Source: Bradyrhizobium sp. CCBAU 53338
Lineage (GTDB): Bacteria > Pseudomonadota > Alphaproteobacteria > Rhizobiales > Xanthobacteraceae
Direction: 5' to 3'
Assembly (NCBI RefSeq): GCF_015291665.1
Contig: NZ_CP030048.1
Span: 7,227,501-7,291,500, forward strand
DNA length: 64,000 nt
This document shows, piece after piece, positions 34,862-42,222 of this stretch; the first letter of the stretch is position 1, and the number at the start of each line of letters is the position of its first letter. The notes under the pieces are model-generated. The model worked only from the letters and a program-made list of their open reading frames with translations. It searched no databases and was not told where the DNA came from. A program made the translations under genes and the position numbers.

Positions 34862-35602
34862 TTACGGCAAAGCAAAATCGATACCCAGTCGGGAGAGCCC
34901 GAGCCGCGCAGTTTCCACGGCAGGGCCCCATCCTCCGGTTAAATCTTTGGTCGAGGTAAGGGCAATCGTAACTACGCCAATAGTGCCGTCATTTCGCTTT
35001 CGCGCAATCACGTCGAACACTCCCGAGATGAAATCTGGCGAGAGAAAGCGCTGGGGCGGTTGGTCGTCAGAGGCGTCGCAGAAGAAGTAGTCGAGATCGA
35101 CATTCATAATCCAAGGCGCCAGTTCCGGCTTAAGCCAGTAGTCGAGATTTTCAGGAACGTCCCATACGTCATGTTCCCAAATCTCTTGCTTTGGCCTCTC
35201 TCCAACTCGATGGGTTGCAAAATTTACCGAGTTCAAATGGCGCCCGAATAGCTCCAGATAAATCGAAAGATAATTATCCCAGCTAAGTAGGGGAATCTCC
35301 CCTATAGCCGGATGAGCGACAGTAAGAGACAAATAATCTTCAATTGGAATGTCCCAGCATGAAGGAACCTTCTTCAGCCACTCATTCATATGGCTTGTTC
35401 TCGTGTCGTAGTGTTGGTCGATGTGGAAGAGTGAGTGCGATGACGTTGGCTTTATGCGCTGCAACCAGCACCACATCGCCGCCCGGTGGTTGTCCATTAC
35501 GAAAACATTCTCGTGTTGCCACAGGAAGTTTAGCTGGGTGTAGGCTGACGAACCTCTTCCTTTAAACGGAACAAGCCATTTTCCTTCATCCATCGAGATC
35601 AT
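34862..35602 (-). CDS. UPF0489 family protein
   Basis: A 246-residue protein matching the UPF0489 family by its N-terminal core: VFVMDNHRAAMWCWLQRI, then SLFHIDQHYDTR and later IMNVDLDYFFCD. Conserved His/Asp clusters (DNH, HIDQHYD, DLDYF) suggest a metal-dependent hydrolase of the arginase/deacetylase-like type, but no activity is established for the family. Start at ATG 35602 is chosen because AAGG lies eight bases upstream; the frame is open to 35782, so a longer N-terminus is possible. It is a single gene on the reverse strand, divergent from the integrase. Confidence 0.72.
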   Translation of the reverse strand: MISMDEGKWLVPFKGRGSSAYTQLNFLWQHENVFVMDNHRAAMWCWLQRIKPTSSHSLFHIDQHYDTRTSHMNEWLKKVPSCWDIPIEDYLSLTVAHPAIGEIPLLSWDNYLSIYLELFGRHLNSVNFATHRVGERPKQEIWEHDVWDVPENLDYWLKPELAPWIMNVDLDYFFCDASDDQPPQRFLSPDFISGVFDVIARKRNDGTIGVVTIALTSTKDLTGGWGPAVETARLGLSRLGIDFALP

Positions 35603-35932
35603 TGCATGTCCTTGCTTCGACAATTTCATCCACTGGAAGTGGACAGCGCCTATTCTGACGCAAAACCCAGACATCAATGTGCCCGAATAGGTTCGATCTT
35701 TAGAAATGGAGCTTTGCCTCATCACGGCAACGCGGCTTGGCCGCGATCGCTGCTGACCCGGTCCGGTCCCCATTGATCGCATAGGTGTTTCCGCGTCCTA
35801 GCTCGGATTGTCGCTCGGAATAGGCACACAAGCGGCACACCCGACTTTTCCCGCACCGCGCCGGGATAATCCTTGGCACCGACTCGCCGGCGTCCTTGTA
35901 TCGAGAAAACAAGGTGATCCGAGCAAGCGACT
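35603..35932. other. Region between UPF0489 gene and integrase
   Basis: Divergent promoters are expected here. A reverse frame of about 70 residues with a CRLC motif (35912-35700) opens with TTG and is not convincing as a gene. No attachment site repeat was spotted next to the integrase. Confidence 0.35.
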
Positions 35933-36922
35933 GTGGCGACTATTCGAAAACTCAGAGGGCGTTGGCAGGCGCAGGTGCGTCGTCGAGGGGTCCCGCCCCG
36001 CGCCAAGTCGTTCGATACCAAAACTGCTGCGGAGCGCTGGGCCCGCGATCTTGAGGCGGAAGCTGACCGGTCTGGCTGGGTCGCTGATACACGCGCTGCC
36101 GAGAAGACGACGCTGGGCGAGCTTCTCTCCCGTTACGCCAATGAGGTGACACCTACCAAGCGCGGGGCCGTCTCCGAGAAGGCGCGGATCAATTCGATTG
36201 TGCGCTGCCCCATCTCGCACCGCACGCTCGCCAAACTAACGAGCTCGGACGTCGCGACATATCGGGACGAGCGCCTCAAGACGGTCGCTCCGGCGACGGT
36301 TGTTCGCGAGCTCAACACGATATCGCATGCGATCGAGGTTGCGACCCGTGAGTGGGGCCTCTGGGTGCCCCGCAATCCGGTTAAGCTGATCCGACGCCCG
36401 CCAGTCCCGCGTGGTCGAACGCGAAGGCTCAAGGAGGGTGAGGAGCAGCGCTTGCTCGACGCTTGCGACCGTGGGCGCACCCCGCTGCTCAAGCCGCTTA
36501 TCGTCCTCGCAGTCGAAACAGGTATGCGGCGGGGAGAGCTGCTAGATCTCAAATGGGAACACGTCGACCTGAAGCAAGCTGTTGCGCATCTACCACTGAC
36601 CAAGAATGGCGATAGCCGCGACGTGCCATTGTCACGTCGCGCGATCCAGACACTGCAAGACCTTCAAGCCAACAGCGCAAAACAACAGCGAGTATTTCCT
36701 GTGACGGGCAACTCGGTGCGGCTAGCGTTCGAGCACCTGCGGGTCCGCGCCGGAATGTCGGATTTGCACTTTCATGATCTGCGCCATGAGGCGATCTCTC
36801 GGTTCTTCGAGAGGGGTCTCAACATCGCCGAGGTTAGCGCGATCTCGGGACATCGCGAGCTCAAGATGCTGCAGCGCTACACGCATTTGCGCGCCGCCGA
36901 TCTGGTCGCTCGGCTCGGGTAG
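35933..36922 (+). CDS. Tyrosine site-specific integrase
   Basis: A 329-residue phage-type integrase starting at GTG 35933. The N-terminal AP2-like arm-binding region (RWQAQVRRRGVPPRAKSF), a SAM-like core-binding domain and the catalytic domain are all present. The catalytic set is visible: Arg in ETGMRRGELLDLKW, Lys in LPLTKNGDSRDVPLS, HxxR in HDLRHEAI, His in ISGHRELK and Tyr in MLQRYTHL. It normally integrates elements at tRNA genes. It sits in the middle of the island, about 18 kb from the tRNA boundary, so either it belongs to an inner element or later insertions moved it. Confidence 0.95.
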   Translation: MATIRKLRGRWQAQVRRRGVPPRAKSFDTKTAAERWARDLEAEADRSGWVADTRAAEKTTLGELLSRYANEVTPTKRGAVSEKARINSIVRCPISHRTLAKLTSSDVATYRDERLKTVAPATVVRELNTISHAIEVATREWGLWVPRNPVKLIRRPPVPRGRTRRLKEGEEQRLLDACDRGRTPLLKPLIVLAVETGMRRGELLDLKWEHVDLKQAVAHLPLTKNGDSRDVPLSRRAIQTLQDLQANSAKQQRVFPVTGNSVRLAFEHLRVRAGMSDLHFHDLRHEAISRFFERGLNIAEVSAISGHRELKMLQRYTHLRAADLVARLG

Positions 36923-36967
36923 CGCCCCTATCAACTCACTTCACCCGAGCAAACAGGAAAAGAGAGA

Positions 36968-37348
36968 ATGCTCAAAACTACACTTACGCTTGTCGTCCTA
37001 GCCACCACTCCGATCGGCACCAGTTCCGTCCAACAGCGCCCACTGACAGATGCCGAGAAGAAGATCATCGCGAACACGTATGGCAACCGGCTAAAGGATC
37101 CACAGTCTGCTCAATATCGATGGCCTAACCTGATCAAAGCTCAGGCTGAAGGGCCCGACTACTGCTTCCAAGTCAATGCCAAGAACTCCTACGGTGGCTA
37201 TGTAGGTTTCCAGACTGTGTTGGGCTCAGTAACACAGCGGAACGGAACTATCGTCGGCTATAACTTCAAAATGGGAGCCGAAAGCAGTTCGATGATGAAT
37301 GATACAGCAAGCGAATTCTGCGCGATCGGTGGCTATAAATTCCAATAA
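36968..37348 (+). CDS. Small exported protein of unknown function
   Basis: A 126-residue protein with an N-terminal signal peptide (LKTTLTLVVLATTPIGTSS). The mature part contains KDPQSAQYRWPNL and a segment YCFQVNAKNSYGGYVGFQ, typical of a small periplasmic family in rhizobia that often appears beside mobile elements (general knowledge). Three Cys are present. AGAGAG precedes the start. It is 45 bp after the integrase on the same strand. Function unknown. Confidence 0.75.
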   Translation: MLKTTLTLVVLATTPIGTSSVQQRPLTDAEKKIIANTYGNRLKDPQSAQYRWPNLIKAQAEGPDYCFQVNAKNSYGGYVGFQTVLGSVTQRNGTIVGYNFKMGAESSSMMNDTASEFCAIGGYKFQ

Positions 37349-38146
37349 CCTGCTTTTGCGGTCGTCCCTCTGGGGCTTCGCGACGAGCGAAGTCCTAGAA
37401 CTTTTTTAGGAAGCCCAATCCATTGCGTAACGGGTCCACCACACTTTTCCGCTTTAGCCTTGGCCATTAGTCTTCATCTTCAGAGCGTTAGCGCGCAGTC
37501 GACGCCTCGATGTTTACGTCAACGGCTTTGCCCTCCTCCCGGCGGCGGCTCAGACAACCCGATCTCGACCAATGGCGCTATAGTTCGCTTCGGCGTGCGC
37601 TAAGCTCCTTGCGCCACTTGAACAGCCGTCGGAATTCACGCCACTATCCGATCCACCCCCGAGCCAACTCCGCCTATGTGTCGCAGCAGAACATCAGCAG
37701 CTCGCCGGCAACGTCGTCAAGCTTGTCGATGTCTGGCCCAAGGCGGCTTTGTCCAGCAGCGGCATGCCATGGTCGCCGGAATACTCGCGCACGTCGAAAG
37801 CAGGCGCGGTGCGAAGATCTGGCGCTTCAACCGAAGCTCACCAGCGGCCCGGTCGAGCCACTTCCAATTGCCCCTGCTCAACAGAAGCGGTGGTCGACGC
37901 GGAAATTCTGTGGGGCTGTCGGGCCGTTCCACTCTTGTCCACCATGATCACGATGCGCCGCGTTCTGTCGACCCAACTAGAAGCCCGCTGACGCGTCAGG
38001 ACCCTTCACTTGTGTCAGGTAGCGGGCACTTCGAAATAGCGAATCCAGAGTCACGGCTCGCGATCCTAGACGCGACCGGAACGCCCATCCGTCAAACCGA
38101 TGGCCCGCAGTGAGCCGCCGGAGCCGGCGATCATGGCCGGAGGTGG
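37349..38146. other. About 800 bp of degraded or non-coding sequence
   Basis: Several forward frames stay open for 100-145 codons but have Arg/Ser-rich composition, no start signals and no recognisable domain. Patches such as AAEHQQLAGNVVKLVDVW look protein-like and appear to continue in another frame, which suggests an old frameshifted gene. No family could be named. Confidence 0.35.
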
Positions 38147-38278
38147 CTCATAGCCGGAAGGGTTCTCATAGCCGGAAGGCTTGCTCCCCTGGAGTGTTAT
38201 CGACCAGGACTTGAGCCGGCCGGAGGCCGGCGAATGGCCGGGAGCATTCATATCCTGGAGGTCCATTCTAGCCGGAAG
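38147..38278 (+). repeat. AGCCGGAAG repeats with an 18-bp period
   Basis: CTCATAGCCGGAAGG occurs twice, at 38147-38161 and 38165-38179. A third AGCCGGAAG is at 38270-38278, with several GGCCGG variants between. Short tandem runs of GAAG and TGAC follow near 38336-38372. Together with the next set of repeats this gives a non-coding, repeat-rich segment. Confidence 0.55.
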
Positions 38279-38405
38279 CAGTCCCTTCTCCGGAGATGAT
38301 CAGAAGGCGGCGCGCGCCGCGCGCCCCGAACGAAATGAAGGAAGGAAGGAACGAAGTGACTGACTGACTGAATGGAGTGAGGTCTTAGCGACCGTGACGC
38401 CAGAT

Positions 38406-38534
38406 CGTGCTAACCTAATTCTCTGATTTTACTGACACAAACCGAAAAGAAAGAGAAGTCCGTGCTACTCCTTTCGTGCTAACCTCGTCACGCTTTCACC
38501 GGAAACTGTGCCGTGACGAAAAGCGTGCTACCCT
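38406..38534 (+). repeat. Four iteron-like CGTGCTAACCT copies
   Basis: Direct 11-bp copies start at 38406, 38461, 38475 and 38524: CGTGCTAACCT twice, CGTGCTACTCC and CGTGCTACCCT. The last overlaps the end of the 220-residue reverse-strand gene. Direct repeats of this size beside a DNA-binding protein gene resemble plasmid replication iterons or operators of an autoregulated gene; which one cannot be decided from sequence. Confidence 0.5.
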
Positions 38535-39190
38535 AGCCCGTGCCACGGTCCGCCGGGCTGCTCTAGCTTGCGGACCTTATCAAGCAGGTTCCGTATCTGC
38601 CACTTGGTGATCTTGCCCGGATAGCGCTTCGCAATCTCGGCCAAAGACGTCTTTGTTCCTCCAAAGCTTGCCTTGGCTTGCCATGCGGTCGTGATCCTCT
38701 CCTCTTCATCCCTGATCTGCACCAGCGATTGCCGGGCGTTGGGCGCGTGGGTGGCGGCGACCAGTGCCGCTAGTCGCGTGTTGTAAATCTTGCGCAAGGT
38801 GCGATCGAACGGTGGGCGCGGTATGGCGTCCAACTGCTCAATCACCTTGTCCACGTCAATGGTGCGCTCGCGCCGCTCCCGGTCGCGATAGTTTTGGGAC
38901 CGAATGGCGCTCTTGCGCCGCTTGCGTTTCAATTTATTGGCCGCGATGAGTGCTGATACCGAGTGACCTGGCTCTGGCGTCAAGGCCTGCGACTGATCTG
39001 CGGCGTGCGTGGGTTCGTCATCGAGTTGCGAAAGCAAGCCGTTAATATGAGCCTGTTGGTCGCCGAATGAATGATCGGAGCGCGGCCCGTCGAGCTTGCT
39101 CTCCAGCGATCGCTCAAAGCTATCGAAGTCGGAGATGCAATCTTCAGGGTTTTCGCTTGCGCCGCCGAGGGCTGATCGAGTATTCTTCAC
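38528..39190 (-). CDS. Hypothetical protein with possible C-terminal HTH
   Basis: A 220-residue protein starting at GTG 39190. The first 80 residues are acidic and low-complexity; a basic stretch (KLKRKRRKSAIRSQNYRDRE) could bind DNA. The C-terminus (SLAEIAKRYPGKITKWQIRN) resembles a helix-turn-helix. No family was recognised. Position next to iteron-like repeats and a phage tape-measure remnant suggests a plasmid or phage origin. It could be a replication-associated or regulatory protein (inference only). Confidence 0.55.
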   Translation of the reverse strand: MKNTRSALGGASENPEDCISDFDSFERSLESKLDGPRSDHSFGDQQAHINGLLSQLDDEPTHAADQSQALTPEPGHSVSALIAANKLKRKRRKSAIRSQNYRDRERRERTIDVDKVIEQLDAIPRPPFDRTLRKIYNTRLAALVAATHAPNARQSLVQIRDEEERITTAWQAKASFGGTKTSLAEIAKRYPGKITKWQIRNLLDKVRKLEQPGGPWHGLG

Positions 39191-39308
39191 GGGTCGAAAC
39201 TTTCTTGCAAAGTAGGGTCGACATTCTAGAAAACGACGCGCCGGCCAGCGCGTCGTTTTGCGTTTTGGTGTCTACTGTAGCATGCCGTCGCCGGCTTGTG
39301 TTGGGCTT

Positions 39309-39668
39309 TCAGCGCCGGAACAGCACGCCGCCAGGACGCGACTGTTGCCGTAGCTCCTGGCCGATCAGCGATCGCACATGAACCATGGCCGCGTCGGCGA
39401 CTGACTTGCCCAGGCGCTCGTTATCCTGTGGCGACTGCCCAGGCGAGCCCTGCACCGAGACGTTGATCGAGGGCGCTATCACATGAGGAGGCCGATCAAG
39501 GAGCAGCCACCGAACCTCCGCCGACCAGTCCGCCGTTGGCGAACTTGGGAACGCCGCTAGGCTCGGGTTGCTGACACCAAGCTGATTCGAGGAACCCGGG
39601 ACGACGGACGAGACGATAAAACTACGCACGCTCATCGAGAGGACCTCTCGCGGCCAGAGCTCCAGCAC
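39309..39668 (-). pseudogene. C-terminal remnant of a phage tail tape-measure protein
   Basis: The last 60 residues of this reverse frame, from SINVSVQGSPGQSPQDNERL to GQELRQQSRPGGVLFRR, match the conserved end of tape-measure proteins in rhizobial and other lambda-like phages (a strand such as INVTVxG, a helix, then an ending RxxxRPGGxL). A full protein would be 700-1,500 residues; only about 120 codons are open here and the N-terminal half of them does not look phage-like. No other tail genes remain nearby, so it is a leftover of a lost prophage. Confidence 0.6.
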
Positions 39669-39748
39669 CCGTCAGGACATGCTGATCGATCAGCCGGTGT
39701 TTTGATGTGCTCAACGCGAGCTTGGCCCCGCACAGATCGGAGCGCTTA

Positions 39749-39808
39749 TACAGAACACGTCGAAAGTTCTGTAGGAACGCACAGAATTTCTGTGCACTTC
39801 GCACAGAA
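39749..39808. promoter_or_regulatory. Cluster of ACAGAA/TTCTGT operator-like dyads
   Basis: Dyad 1: TACAGAAC (39749-39756) and GTTCTGTA (39766-39773) with a 9-base spacer. Dyad 2: GCACAGAATTTCTGTGC (39779-39795), a perfect 17-bp palindrome. A third half-site GCACAGAA begins at 39801. Centres are about 26 bp apart. This is the arrangement expected of operators for a dimeric phage-type repressor, but no repressor gene is adjacent. Confidence 0.55.
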
Positions 39809-40374
39809 AACGACATGCAAATCTGTATGAAGTGACAAGAAAAATGGCGCTGCAAAGCTATCTCATAAGAGTGCAGCATGCGATTTCCGCGGGAATTCGC
39901 GAACTGGACGCCAAATGGCAGGGAGAAAATTTTGCATTCTGTTTTCAGCTGGCTGCAGGTTGACTACGTTGTTGGGGAGTCAACGGGAACTTATTGCGGA
40001 AAACTACCTTCTGAAAATAGGTTACATTTTTCGTGTCGGATGAGCCTGAGGCCGGCCTGACAATCTCCGGAAATGCTTTCGCACGAACTCGAATGCATAT
40101 TCGCTGCGCGGTTAGCAGGCGTGCGTTATATCCGGCCCGAGGCCGCATTCCTGCAATTGCACGCTCCAAATCAACGTGCGAGCTCACAACGAACGAGAAG
40201 CTCAAAACGGGTTCGAGTAAAATGAGTGAACTTCGCTAAGTCAGCTGCTGACATCTGACACAGTTGAATCCCTTCGATTGCCCTTGGGGTTTGTTTGAGC
40301 CAGTAGCCAACATAACCTCAGAATCAATGTTTCATGTCATGGTTCATGAGCGTAATTTTGTTGCTCAGATCGAC
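39809..40374. other. About 560 bp without a supported gene
   Basis: Low-GC sequence between the dyad cluster and the end of drmB. A forward frame of 68 codons (40033-40239, GTG start) is possible but unsupported. In class 1 DISARM operons drmC would be expected here; no HKD phospholipase D motif is found in any frame. Confidence 0.5.
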
Positions 40375-42222
40375 TTAGAAGAACGCTTCACCCGCCGCGG
40401 ACATCGTCGCGGTCAGAAGCGCTCGGTCCAGGTATAGATTTCGGCTTTCGCAGCTGGTCTCTGCGATGAGCAAACAGCTATGGCAAGCGGCTCCATGAGT
40501 TGCGCGATCGCCACTCTGGGTGTCTGGCTCGTGATCAGAGCAAACCGGGTCGTTCGAGCATATCGCAACTCGATCCAAGGCCGATTTGAGGATGGAGGCG
40601 AATCGAGGGGCGGTCGCTACTAGGCCCCCCAAAGTTCCCTGTGCTCCGGCCGTCGCGGTATAGATCAGTATCCCGAAGCGGCCTCCGTCACCCTCCGGCA
40701 ACGCGTAAATCCTTTCCTTGAGGGCACTGGCTGGATATCCGCAATCAAGGGCGATTTCGGACATGAGCGCGTGCGACAGGCTATGCAGTAGCGCGTAGGG
40801 CAGACCGGGATACTTCGGACCTTTGCCCCCAAATCGGAGCGACCAATGCTGAAATCCAGCAATCAGCTTCGAATTTCGTTCTTTAGCCGGCTCCCCGTTC
40901 ATCCAAGCGCGGATTTTGGCCTCGTCAAAGTGCACAAACAGGCCTTCGCCAAACTGTTCGATCGCGGGTAACCAATCGGCGTCTCTCGATATTGGCGCAC
41001 CGTCGACCGCCAGGCTCACGTCCTCGATGTCGCCATCGCTAGACGTGGGTGCGGCTTCGAATCGCGTAAAGCCATATAGGCAAGAAACCTCTCGAAGCCT
41101 GTGGACTGCCACGAGGCTTTTTACACTCGATAGATCGATATCCGTCGCGCTGGCCCAGGCCTCCCGCTTCAAAGTTTGAGCGTAAAGTTTGGCGGCCGGA
41201 TGGTTCTGCCCTATCTCGTCGCGGCCGCTGGCGAAAACGTCGAACTCGGCCACCTTGGGAGACTTTGAAGCATCGGCCTTTGCCCCTTCGCGAATTCTGA
41301 CAAGGCGATCAAAAATGTCTTGGTCGGCGAACCCTCCGAGCGAAGCAGAAACCTTGGGATTGAACAGCTTTGCTCCGTCTACATGCTCAACTGATTTCAC
41401 GTTGGTGAGCTCCCCCGAGAGATCCGCAACCAACTTCGTTAGCTCATCCTCTTCTGAGGGGAGCGAGATGATCGTTAAAACCTGGGGGAAATAGGTATTG
41501 GTGGCCGTTCGGGTGAGAAGCTTTAGATTCAGATCACACCCATCCGGGTCCTTGTCGAGCAACCACGGGCGCTCACCTCGGCATTTTCCGAGCCTGCCCG
41601 GAATGAACGCCTCTTGAAGGGATAGCCGCCTGCCACAGCCGCACACGACGGAAGTATCTGCGGGGTCGGCGCTGGTCCCCTTTTCTTCAACCCACATCGG
41701 CTCCTGGCAAACCGTGGTGCCGTGCACGACCCAGCGCCAATCGATGTCCTGCAAGTGCCCCTTTGTGCAGGCGCAAACGAAGCGGATTGGCGTTACTTCA
41801 CTCTTTCGGCCATCGTCGAAGTTGAAACGCTTGCGGCCCGTGGCGTCCAAATCTCTCCATCGCACCAGCCTCCGGCGACGAAAGCCCGCAGGCCCCGTTC
41901 CCACGACGTCGACCTCCTCACAGACGAACCAAGCCGGGAATATCGCCGATGATATGCCGCGAGGCTCTCCGTTCGGTGCTGCTTCAGTAATCGGGGGCGT
42001 TCGAAGGGAAAGACTCTTGCTCTGATCCAGCCGGCTCCGCTCCTTCAGGAGCTTTTCGAGACGCTCCTGAAGCCGCGGCTCCGATAAAGTCGTGAACCCG
42101 CCGCCCTTCATGTCCCATTGCTCGAGTCCGCCAATGACTACGGATCGCGTTGGCAAATCCACCATGGCCCCCGGGCCGAACGTGGAGATGACCTGGCTGA
42201 GTCGCTGCGTATTCTTGCTCAT
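40375..42222 (-). CDS. drmB: DISARM protein DrmB (DUF1998)
   Basis: A 615-residue protein starting SQVISTFGPGAMVDLPTRSV, the hallmark N-terminus of DrmB. Cys pairs suited to zinc binding occur in FVCACTKGHLQDIDW, in VVCGCGRR and in HGAACHSCLL. The C-terminal DUF1998 part includes LLHSLSHALMSEIALDCGY and TAGAQGTLGGLV. In known DISARM systems DrmA and DrmB form a complex that senses and blocks unmodified invading DNA. Its ATG shares one base with the drmA stop (TGATG), so translation is coupled. It is the last gene of the operon. Confidence 0.93.
   Translation of the reverse strand: MSKNTQRLSQVISTFGPGAMVDLPTRSVVIGGLEQWDMKGGGFTTLSEPRLQERLEKLLKERSRLDQSKSLSLRTPPITEAAPNGEPRGISSAIFPAWFVCEEVDVVGTGPAGFRRRRLVRWRDLDATGRKRFNFDDGRKSEVTPIRFVCACTKGHLQDIDWRWVVHGTTVCQEPMWVEEKGTSADPADTSVVCGCGRRLSLQEAFIPGRLGKCRGERPWLLDKDPDGCDLNLKLLTRTATNTYFPQVLTIISLPSEEDELTKLVADLSGELTNVKSVEHVDGAKLFNPKVSASLGGFADQDIFDRLVRIREGAKADASKSPKVAEFDVFASGRDEIGQNHPAAKLYAQTLKREAWASATDIDLSSVKSLVAVHRLREVSCLYGFTRFEAAPTSSDGDIEDVSLAVDGAPISRDADWLPAIEQFGEGLFVHFDEAKIRAWMNGEPAKERNSKLIAGFQHWSLRFGGKGPKYPGLPYALLHSLSHALMSEIALDCGYPASALKERIYALPEGDGGRFGILIYTATAGAQGTLGGLVATAPRFASILKSALDRVAICSNDPVCSDHEPDTQSGDRATHGAACHSCLLIAETSCESRNLYLDRALLTATMSAAGEAFF

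Noticed and set aside
37510..38113. Two overlapping forward frames of 145 codons each
   Set aside because: Arg/Ser-rich, mutually overlapping, no ribosome-binding site or domain; reported only as degraded or non-coding sequence.
38147..38534. CRISPR array
   Set aside because: Repeats are only 9-15 bp, irregularly spaced and without spacer-like units; no cas genes in the window.
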